Origin: Dehalococcoidia bacterium
GTDB lineage: Bacteria > Chloroflexota > Dehalococcoidia > Dehalococcoidales > E44-bin46
Length of the DNA: 5,128 bases
Assembly (NCBI GenBank): GCA_020343755.1
Contig: CP070810.1
Coordinates: 285,043-290,170, forward strand
Reading direction: 5' to 3'
The position numbers and the translations under genes are program-made. Shown piece after piece: positions 1 through 4,374 of this stretch. Under the pieces are notes generated by a model. It made no database searches, was not told the origin of the DNA, and saw only the letters and a program-made list of their open reading frames with translations. Each line of letters starts with the position of its first letter. The stretch's first letter is position 1.

Positions 1-1173
1 AAGGTCTTTGGCTACTATATTGAGGTATCTAAGCCTAACCTCAGTCAGGTGCCTGAGCACTATATTAGAAAGCAGACCCTGGTCGGTGGTGAGCGCTTCT
101 TCACCCCGGAGCTAAAAGAGTATGAGTCGCTGATTTTGAATGCTCGGGACAGGATTAGCGAGCTTGAGTCTGATATCTTTCATCGGGTGTGCTGTCAGGT
201 AGCCACTGCCAGCGAGCGCATTTTAGCCGTCGCTAATGCCTTGGCTAATATAGACGTCTTGTCTAGCTTGGCTGAGGTAGCGGTGCGCTATAGCTATGTC
301 CGACCTAAGTTAACCACCGATAATGAAATAGTTATTACCCAGGGGCGCCACCCGGTAGTGGAGAGGAGTCTGATCGACACTAGCTTTGTGCCTAATGATA
401 CCTACCTGTCCAACGATGATGCTCAGTTGATTGTCCTCACCGGTCCTAATATGTCGGGCAAATCAACCTACCTGAGGCAGGTAGCCTTAATTGTGCTTCT
501 GGCGCAGATAGGCAGCTTTGTCCCTGCTGATTCAGCAACTATTGGCGTGGTTGACCGCATTTTTACCCGAATCGGTGCCAGGGAAGACATCGCCGCCGGT
601 CAATCTACCTTTATGGTGGAGATGGTGGAAACAGCCAATATCTTGAATAACGCTACCCCACGCTCGTTAATCATTCTTGATGAGATTGGGCGGGGCACCA
701 GCACCTATGATGGACTGTCTATTGCCCGAGCCGTTGCCGAGTTTATCCATAACTATTCCGGGCTTGGCGCCAAGACCCTGTTTGCTACTCATTACCATGA
801 GATGGTGGAGCTGGCCAGCTTCCTGCCTCGGGTGAAAAACTTCAATGTTGCCGTAGCCGAGGAGGGAGGCAAGGTTATCTTCTTATACAAGATTGTGCCC
901 GGTGGGGTTGATAAGAGCTACGGCATCCATGTGGCTCAACTAGCCGGGCTGCCTAAGTCAGTGGTGCACCGTGCCCGGGAGGTGTTAGAGGAGCTGGAGG
1001 GGGCTAAGCCCTCGCCCAAGAGGCGCGGTAAAGAGGTAGCTCAGCAGCTATCATTCTTGGGACAGAAATCACCGGTAGCAGAAGAGCTTGAGAAGCTGGA
1101 CATCGATTCATTAACCCCACTTGAGGCTCTGACCAAGCTCTACGAACTGCAAAAGAAGGCTAAGGAGGGGTAG
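1..1173 (+). CDS. mutS: DNA mismatch repair ATPase MutS, 3' part (5' end outside window)
   Basis: MutS recognises base mismatches and small loops and, through ATP-driven clamp formation, starts methyl-independent or MutL-dependent repair in the cytoplasm. The frame is open from base 1 and 390 residues are visible, so roughly the N-terminal half (mismatch-binding and connector domains) is missing. The visible part opens with the core-domain motif KVFGYYIEVSK. The ATPase follows: Walker A GPNMSGKST (bases 442-468), the STFMVEM segment (about 604-624), Walker B and D-loop LDEIGRGTSTYDG (about 676-714), and the H-loop FATHYHE (about 781-801). A QLSFL pentapeptide (1045-1059) fits the sliding-clamp binding motif known from MutS C-termini. 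The protein ends with a conserved-looking LTPLEALTKLYELQKKA tail and TAG at 1171. No mutL follows within the window. Two small membrane genes lie directly downstream, the first only 31 bases away, so co-transcription is likely. Identification is secure. Confidence 0.98.
   Translation, partial: KVFGYYIEVSKPNLSQVPEHYIRKQTLVGGERFFTPELKEYESLILNARDRISELESDIFHRVCCQVATASERILAVANALANIDVLSSLAEVAVRYSYVRPKLTTDNEIVITQGRHPVVERSLIDTSFVPNDTYLSNDDAQLIVLTGPNMSGKSTYLRQVALIVLLAQIGSFVPADSATIGVVDRIFTRIGAREDIAAGQSTFMVEMVETANILNNATPRSLIILDEIGRGTSTYDGLSIARAVAEFIHNYSGLGAKTLFATHYHEMVELASFLPRVKNFNVAVAEEGGKVIFLYKIVPGGVDKSYGIHVAQLAGLPKSVVHRAREVLEELEGAKPSPKRRGKEVAQQLSFLGQKSPVAEELEKLDIDSLTPLEALTKLYELQKKAKEG
1123..1160 (+). 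repeat. Direct repeat copy 1: intact mutS 3' tail
   Basis: This segment encodes the EALTKLYELQKKA tail of MutS. It recurs at 2001-2038, offset by 878 bases, with 33 of 38 bases identical. The two copies flank both small membrane-protein genes. Confidence 0.85.
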
Positions 1174-1190
1174 TGAAGATTGTCCTACTA

Positions 1191-1198
1191 TAAGGAGG
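1191..1198 (+). promoter_or_regulatory. Shine-Dalgarno site of first membrane gene
   Basis: TAAGGAGG is a near-perfect anti-16S match placed 6 bases before ATG 1205. It fixes the start of the first small membrane protein and implies efficient translation from the mutS transcript. Confidence 0.85.
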
Positions 1199-1204
1199 CA
1201 ACTA

Positions 1205-1594
1205 ATGCTAGAAAGTAGGCAATATCGTCTAACGCAAAGAATGACATTGGCAGCCCGGATAATCGGGTTAGGCGCTGTAGGCTTCGTCCTGACCCTCTAC
1301 ATTGGTTGGGCTAGCGCCGAATATCTGGCTAAAGGCTGGGAAGCAATCACCGCAGAAGTTATTATAATAGGCGTGATTACCGGAATTGGACTGGCTGGCT
1401 GCATTGTATCTTGGGGAAAACAGCGAGCCGCTGGCATACTGCTAATTGTCAGTGCTGTTTTGGCGGGCACCAATATACCGCCGGTTCCGCCTCTTATTCC
1501 ACATGATGTTCGTGTTTGGTTAATAGTAGGTCTGCCGCGTCTGGTGGCTGGGGTGCTATTCCTTAACTCGTGGCGGCTGTCACGGGGCCTTTAA
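1205..1594 (+). CDS. Small four-helix membrane protein, paralogue A
   Basis: A 129-residue protein of unknown function with four likely membrane helices, at about residues 15-37, 51-70, 75-93 and 104-121. The short charged N-terminus has several Arg residues and no signal-peptide cleavage site stands out. Landmarks are RIIG at the start of helix 1, GW.AIT before helix 2, LAGCIVSW at the end of helix 2, RAAGILL opening helix 3, and a final VAGVLFLNSWRLS. Most of these recur in the next gene, so the two are tandem duplicates that have diverged. The layout resembles small four-helix proteins of the DUF7670 kind that I recall from Chloroflexota; this is from memory and unverified. The start is set by a strong Shine-Dalgarno site. 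It lies 31 bases after mutS, and its stop codon overlaps the next gene's ribosome site, so the pair is translated from one mRNA. No catalytic motif is visible. Confidence 0.88.
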   Translation: MLESRQYRLTQRMTLAARIIGLGAVGFVLTLYIGWASAEYLAKGWEAITAEVIIIGVITGIGLAGCIVSWGKQRAAGILLIVSAVLAGTNIPPVPPLIPHDVRVWLIVGLPRLVAGVLFLNSWRLSRGL

Positions 1595-1600
1595 AGGAGG
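1593..1600 (+). promoter_or_regulatory. Shine-Dalgarno site of second membrane gene
   Basis: AAAGGAGG lies 6 bases before ATG 1607 and overlaps the TAA stop (1592-1594) of the preceding gene. This arrangement favours coupled translation of the two paralogues. Confidence 0.85.
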
Positions 1601-1606
1601 TAAATT

Positions 1607-1987
1607 ATGATAGCGGAACGATTGAGACTGGCAGGGCGGATAATCGGCTTCAGTATGGTGGGATTCGGCGGGGTGATGTTGATTGGTGAAGCTGTTGGGG
1701 AGTTTCGTCGGGGAGGTTGGGCAGCAATAACACCACCAAGCCCGGCAGACCCCGGGCTTCTGTTGGTCATTATTGGTGCCGTTGCCCTGGCTGGCTGCAT
1801 TTTGTCCTGGTGGCGAGAGCGAGCGGCTGGCATAATGCTGGTTGCGGTGGCTGCGGCACTGGGTGCCCACATAGCTGTCTTTGCAGCCAGAAATCACCTG
1901 CTCGTCTGGTCAATGATAGGCGTGCCGTTTCTTGTTGCCGGCATCCTCCTCCTCAACGCCTGGCGCCTCTCACAGGAACTGGTTTAG
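1607..1987 (+). CDS. Small four-helix membrane protein, paralogue B
   Basis: A 126-residue protein of unknown function, homologous to the gene just upstream. Likely membrane helices lie at residues 10-31, 49-68, 72-92 and 98-118. Matching blocks are RIIG near residue 11, VGF at 18-20, GW.AIT at 37-42, LAGCILSWW at 61-69, RAAGIML at 72-78, and VAGILLLNAWRLS at 110-122. Compared with paralogue A it lacks about seven N-terminal residues and has about five extra residues (a Pro-rich PPSPADPG loop) between helices 1 and 2; the DNA of that loop forms a GC-rich hairpin. The ATG is set by a strong Shine-Dalgarno site. Both genes probably belong to the mutS transcription unit. Function could be structural or transport-related; nothing in the sequence decides this. 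Confidence 0.87.
   Translation: MIAERLRLAGRIIGFSMVGFGGVMLIGEAVGEFRRGGWAAITPPSPADPGLLLVIIGAVALAGCILSWWRERAAGIMLVAVAAALGAHIAVFAARNHLLVWSMIGVPFLVAGILLLNAWRLSQELV
1738..1759 (+). repeat. GC-rich inverted repeat inside paralogue B
   Basis: AAGCCCGG (1738-1745) and CCGGGCTT (1752-1759) form a perfect 8-bp stem with a 6-base loop. It encodes the Pro-rich loop between helices 1 and 2, which paralogue A lacks. No T-run follows, so it does not look like a terminator. Confidence 0.6.
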
Positions 1988-2000
1988 CCAAAGAATTTAG

Positions 2001-2048
2001 GAAGCTCTCACCAAACTCTACGAAATCCAAAAGAAGGCGGGGGGGATA
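2001..2048 (+). pseudogene. Relic of a second mutS 3' end (direct repeat copy 2)
   Basis: Read in the frame starting at 2001, the DNA encodes EALTKLYEIQKKAGG, against EALTKLYELQKKAKEG at the end of intact mutS. Over the 13 codons from 2001 to 2039, 33 of 39 bases and 12 of 13 residues match. Five of the six differences are at third codon positions and the only replacement is Leu to Ile. A stop codon (TAG 1998-2000) lies immediately upstream in frame, so the relic cannot be translated as part of a larger protein. It ends in a run of seven G (2039-2045); with six G the frame would end in TAA right after KKAGG. The pattern suggests a piece of a once-functional mutS from a diverged copy rather than chance. 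It is too short for a function of its own. Confidence 0.8.
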
Positions 2049-2104
2049 AAGGGGGTGAGGTCACAATATATTAAAAAACTAGGCAGGGTCAGCCAAGTGG
2101 AGAC

Positions 2105-2132
2105 TTGACTTAATAATAATGTGGTGTATACT
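2105..2132 (+). promoter_or_regulatory. Sigma70-type promoter of the hexad-repeat gene
   Basis: TTGACT (2105-2110) and TATACT (2127-2132) each match the consensus at 5 of 6 bases and are separated by 16 bases. The expected transcription start is near 2139, giving a leader of about 18 bases before ATG 2157. This promoter separates the downstream gene from the mutS unit. Confidence 0.65.
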
Positions 2133-2145
2133 TTGGGCTACAGGT

Positions 2146-2151
2146 AGGTGG
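2146..2151 (+). promoter_or_regulatory. Ribosome binding site deciding start at ATG 2157
   Basis: AGGTGG lies 5 bases before ATG 2157. The in-frame GTG at 2148 lies within this site and would have a leader of only about 9 bases from the predicted promoter, so ATG 2157 is preferred. Confidence 0.55.
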
Positions 2152-2156
2152 GGCAA

Positions 2157-2864
2157 ATGTGGAGGCGACCTTTCGTTAGATTACAGGACGTAGTCATAAG
2201 GTGGAAGCCCTTAGCCATCGGGCTAGGTTCGGCGCTTGCCTTCCTGCTTGTCTTCTGTTTGGCTCCGGTTAAAGCGGTATCTTACACTGTTGACGAGAAG
2301 TATCAAACTACCGAGACCTATTATGTCAGTGAGCTCTATACCAGGGAGGAGCCGTATGTAGAGACGGAGCCTTATACCGACATTGAAACCTACTACGAGA
2401 AAGAACCCTACGAGGAGGCTGTGCCCATTGACTATGTAGTGACCGGTGAGGAGGGGTATAACTATTTTGGTGGCGGAGGGTTTTATGTTCGGGTATATAT
2501 CAAGAATACCGACGTAATCGGCGGCGATTTCACGGTGCTATTTGATTTGACGTTACACGGCGGGGCAAAAACCACCGAATCTAAGACAAAATATATTGCC
2601 GCCGGTAAGGAAGAAAAGCTCACCATATCCTATCATGGTGCAGCGCTGAGTTTCTTTACCTATTCGGTTACTCCTCCAGTCAAAACGGTTACCGCTTACC
2701 GAACTGTAGAGAAAACGAGAGAGGTTATCAACTATCGACCGGTAATAAAGTACAGGGAGATTACCGAGTATAGATGTGTCCCCCAAGAGATGACTGTCTG
2801 TAAGACAAGGCCGGTAACCCGCTGGAAGCGGGTGTCAATGCTGGAATACCTGCGCAGTTACTGA
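2157..2864 (+). CDS. Secreted protein with acidic and basic six-residue-repeat arms
   Basis: A 235-residue exported protein of unknown function; numbering is from ATG 2157 (GTG 2148 would add three residues). A basic N-terminus is followed by a hydrophobic stretch at 18-37 and a signal-peptidase-I-like VKA site ending at residue 40. If uncleaved, that stretch would be a membrane anchor. The Cys inside it lacks a proper lipobox. Residues 43-90 are eight hexads with Tyr at exactly 43, 49, 55, 61, 67, 73, 79 and 85 and Glu four residues later in seven of eight. This arm is acidic (14 Asp/Glu, 3 Lys/Arg). Residues 93-173 look like a beta-sandwich (GGGGFYVRVYIKNTD, a Gly-Gly turn, alternating hydrophobics). 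Residues 175-228 are nine hexads with Val or Ile at every fourth position (178, 184, up to 226), Lys/Arg at the second in eight of nine, and Tyr/Thr/Trp often first. Two Cys (207, 215) lie in this arm. The gene has its own promoter and converges on the FAH-family gene. Confidence 0.85.
   Translation: MWRRPFVRLQDVVIRWKPLAIGLGSALAFLLVFCLAPVKAVSYTVDEKYQTTETYYVSELYTREEPYVETEPYTDIETYYEKEPYEEAVPIDYVVTGEEGYNYFGGGGFYVRVYIKNTDVIGGDFTVLFDLTLHGGAKTTESKTKYIAAGKEEKLTISYHGAALSFFTYSVTPPVKTVTAYRTVEKTREVINYRPVIKYREITEYRCVPQEMTVCKTRPVTRWKRVSMLEYLRSY
2283..2426 (+). repeat. Acidic Tyr-hexad repeat (8 units of 18 bases)
   Basis: Eight consecutive 18-base units encode Y-x-x-x-E-[P/T/L/K]-type hexads without any insertion or deletion. 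Codons differ between units (TAT/TAC, GAG/GAA), so the array is old or selected rather than a recent expansion. Confidence 0.85.
2679..2840 (+). repeat. Basic [Y/T/W]-[R/K]-x-[V/I] hexad repeat (9 units of 18 bases)
   Basis: Nine consecutive 18-base units encode hexads with Val or Ile invariant at position 4 and Arg or Lys at position 2 in eight of nine units. Position 1 is Tyr in four units, with Val, Thr, Glu or Trp in the rest. The array has the same period as the acidic arm but a different consensus. Confidence 0.8.
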
Positions 2865-2899
2865 CGACGTAGCTCTATTAGGGCAAAAGCCAAAGTAGC

Positions 2900-3664
2900 C
2901 TATTGGTTTTCGCTGATGACATAGTTTCTCAGGGTGCCGATAGGCTCTATCTTTATCTCTATGGTATCGCCGGGGTACATTGGACCGATGCCGCTGGGGG
3001 TGCCGGTGGCGATAATATCACCCGGTAGTAAGCTCATCACATGAGAGATGAAGTTTATCAGCTCGGGGACATTATAGATGAGGTCAGAAGTATTGCCACG
3101 CTGTTTGAGCTCTCCATTTAAATAGGTTTCCAGAGTAACATTTCCCGGGTCAAGTTTGGTCTCAATACACGGTCCAATGGCAGCAAAGGTATTAAAACCT
3201 TTGGCTCTGGTCCACTGCCCGTCCTTTTGCTGCAGGTCACGGGCGGTAACATCATTAAAGCAGGTATAGCCCAGGACGTAGTCCAAGGCATCGTCTACTG
3301 ATACTCGCCAGGCTGGTTTCTTAATCACTACCCCGAGCTCGCCCTCGTAGTCAACTCTAGCTGAAGCGGAGGGGTAAATAATATTGTCCTCAGGTCCAAT
3401 CACCGCAGTTGATGGTTTCAGAAAAGTTAAGGGGGCATTAGGCAGAGTGGCATTAAGCTCTTTAGCGTGGCTGTGGTAATTAAGACCCAGGGCTACTATT
3501 TTGGAGGGGAGGCATGGCGGTAGAAGTTTAACCTCGCTTAGCTGGTAGTAGTGGTCAGAGACTTTAAGGTGGCGGAAGGGCTTGTCCTCAATGACTTGGA
3601 TAGATTCGTCATTGAGTACGCCATATCTAACCTTGTTATCAACGGTAAAACGTACAATCTTCAT
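2900..3664 (-). CDS. Fumarylacetoacetate hydrolase (FAH) family enzyme
   Basis: A 254-residue cytosolic enzyme of the FAH superfamily, whose members cleave, decarboxylate or isomerise beta-diketo and 2-oxo acids (acylpyruvate hydrolase, oxaloacetate decarboxylase, 2-hydroxyhepta-2,4-diene-1,7-dioate isomerase). Residues 1-50 form the small N-terminal domain often seen in the HpcE/YcgM type. The catalytic domain follows. Likely divalent-metal ligands are Glu107 and Glu109 in VDYEGEL and Asp138 in FNDVTARD. Gln145 and Lys155 (RAKGFNTF) fit conserved active-site positions. His66 and Glu69 in NYHSHAKEL align with the His-Glu lid dyad of FAHD1-type enzymes. GDIIATGTPSGIG (215-227) is the family's C-terminal signature. 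All key residues are present, so it should be active, but the substrate cannot be read from sequence. The N-terminal MKIVRF fits the family, yet no Shine-Dalgarno site precedes the ATG. It lies 53 bases after the PK_C-like gene and is probably co-transcribed with it. Confidence 0.93.
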   Translation of the reverse strand: MKIVRFTVDNKVRYGVLNDESIQVIEDKPFRHLKVSDHYYQLSEVKLLPPCLPSKIVALGLNYHSHAKELNATLPNAPLTFLKPSTAVIGPEDNIIYPSASARVDYEGELGVVIKKPAWRVSVDDALDYVLGYTCFNDVTARDLQQKDGQWTRAKGFNTFAAIGPCIETKLDPGNVTLETYLNGELKQRGNTSDLIYNVPELINFISHVMSLLPGDIIATGTPSGIGPMYPGDTIEIKIEPIGTLRNYVISENQ

Positions 3665-3717
3665 CAGTCAAAAAATAAGTTTACACCGGCTGTCCGTAGA
3701 TTTCAAGCGGCAGGTAT

Positions 3718-4281
3718 TTAGAAGTGAGGCTTGCACAGAATCTCTTTAATCTTGAGGTCAAAGAAGTTGTGGCTGTTGACCGGTCTGAGCACAATGGCGG
3801 TATCAGCGCCCCGACTGGTGCCAGCTATGGAGATAACATCCTCGTCGGTGCGCACCAGCCCGGCATCAGCCGCCATCAGGGCTATCTCACATGCAACCTT
3901 CACCCCCTGGCCAAAGATATACAGGGTATTGGCAATTATATCCCCAATAGCAGCGGTATTGAATTTGTTGCGCAGGGCTCGGCTAACTCCGCGAAAGGCA
4001 TGAGTGGTAGTGAGGATTGTGCCTCCCTTACTTTCAACCATTTGTCTATTCTCCTCGGTGAATTCCTGAATGTTAGGTTGGCGGAAGCCGGTAGCATGAC
4101 TGACCACGATAACCCTCAATCCCTGAAAGGCATCCATAGCCCTGACTGCGGTATCACCCCTGGTGGATGCCAACACTATATTCTTGATACCTAACTCCTC
4201 TGCCCGCTGTCGTGCGATGCGTAATACCGCCTCAGTATTCTCACTCCCTGGGTTTTCAAAATATACCGTCTTTGATTCCAT
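3718..4281 (-). CDS. Stand-alone pyruvate kinase C-terminal-domain-like protein
   Basis: A 187-residue protein resembling the alpha/beta C-terminal domain of pyruvate kinase (PK_C), with no catalytic barrel attached. Such stand-alone forms are known from archaea and anaerobic bacteria, and their role is not established. Features seen are LASTRGDTA at 37-45, where pyruvate kinase has its allosteric phosphate-binding loop; SHATGF at 61-66; TTHAFRGVSRA at 92-102; FGQGVKVACEIALMAADAG at 123-141; IAGTSRGADTA at 152-162; and NFFDLKIKEI at 172-181 near the end. The repeated Gly/Ser/Thr-rich turns after beta strands suggest binding of a phosphorylated or nucleotide ligand (inference). There is no signal peptide or membrane segment, so it is cytosolic. 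The start has an excellent Shine-Dalgarno site 7 bases upstream. It leads a probable two-gene unit with the FAH-family enzyme and is divergent from argJ. It should not be annotated as a functional pyruvate kinase. Confidence 0.88.
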   Translation of the reverse strand: MESKTVYFENPGSENTEAVLRIARQRAEELGIKNIVLASTRGDTAVRAMDAFQGLRVIVVSHATGFRQPNIQEFTEENRQMVESKGGTILTTTHAFRGVSRALRNKFNTAAIGDIIANTLYIFGQGVKVACEIALMAADAGLVRTDEDVISIAGTSRGADTAIVLRPVNSHNFFDLKIKEILCKPHF

Positions 4282-4288
4282 TCCGTAT

Positions 4289-4294
4289 CTCCTT
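4289..4294 (-). promoter_or_regulatory. Shine-Dalgarno site of PK_C-like gene
   Basis: On the - strand this reads AAGGAG, 7 bases before the ATG that ends at 4281. It confirms that start. Confidence 0.85.
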
Positions 4295-4295
4295 C

Positions 4296-4329
4296 TAAAA
4301 TGCCTTTGGTTAGTTATTTTAGCATTTTA
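4296..4329. promoter_or_regulatory. Inverted repeat in leader/promoter of PK_C-like gene
   Basis: TAAAATGC (4296-4303) and GCATTTTA (4322-4329) are perfect 8-base inverted repeats with an 18-base spacer, just upstream of the Shine-Dalgarno site. The right arm includes TAAAAT on the - strand, a possible -10 box, but no convincing -35 was found. It may be an operator; AT-rich chance symmetry is possible. Confidence 0.3.
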
Positions 4330-4334
4330 TCACA

Positions 4335-4363
4335 TTGCCTAGCTATAGCGACTATGGTATATT
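4335..4363 (+). promoter_or_regulatory. Candidate argJ promoter
   Basis: TTGCCT (4335-4340, 4 of 6 to consensus) and TATATT (4358-4363, 5 of 6) are separated by 17 bases. The predicted transcription start near 4370 is only a few bases before the GTG start at 4373, implying a nearly leaderless argJ mRNA. Confidence 0.5.
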
Positions 4364-4374
4364 TTATCCATAGT
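4351..4374. promoter_or_regulatory. Inverted repeat over argJ -10 box and start codon, candidate operator
   Basis: ACTATGG (4351-4357) and CCATAGT (4368-4374) are perfect 7-base inverted arms with a 10-base AT-only spacer that contains the -10 box. The centre-to-centre spacing of 17 bases would put both arms on nearly one face of the helix. A protein bound here would block the promoter. It does not match the usual ArgR box (TGAAT..ATTCA) as I know it. Confidence 0.45.

Noticed and set aside
1580..1897. Two overlapping - strand open frames opposite the second membrane gene (1580-1897 and 1591-1872)
   Set aside because: They lie opposite a well-supported gene with a strong ribosome site, and their products have no family features; they are antisense shadows.
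1717..2049. A + strand open frame of 110 codons overlapping paralogue B and the mutS relic
   Set aside because: It is the wrong frame for both the membrane gene and the mutS-like tail, its composition is implausible (Cys/Gly/Arg/Pro-rich), and it has no ribosome site.
2217..2270. Lipoprotein signal at the Cys in the N-terminal hydrophobic segment of the hexad-repeat protein
   Set aside because: The residue before the Cys is Phe, not Gly/Ala/Ser, and a better signal-peptidase-I site (VKA) lies six residues downstream of the Cys.
2553..2786. - strand open frame opposite the hexad-repeat gene
   Set aside because: No recognisable motif, and the + strand frame here has regular protein repeats that explain the sequence.
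2865..2899. Possible terminator between the convergent hexad-repeat and FAH-family genes
   Set aside because: Only a 3-bp GGC-AAAA-GCC stem is visible and there is no proper T-run on either strand.
3724..4194. Two + strand open frames opposite the PK_C-like gene (3724-4194 and 3731-4003)
   Set aside because: The - strand gene is clearly family-like with a strong ribosome site; these are complements of it.
4351..4374. Classical ArgR box at the argJ promoter
   Set aside because: The inverted repeat arms do not resemble TGAAT/ATTCA, so it is reported only as an unassigned operator candidate.
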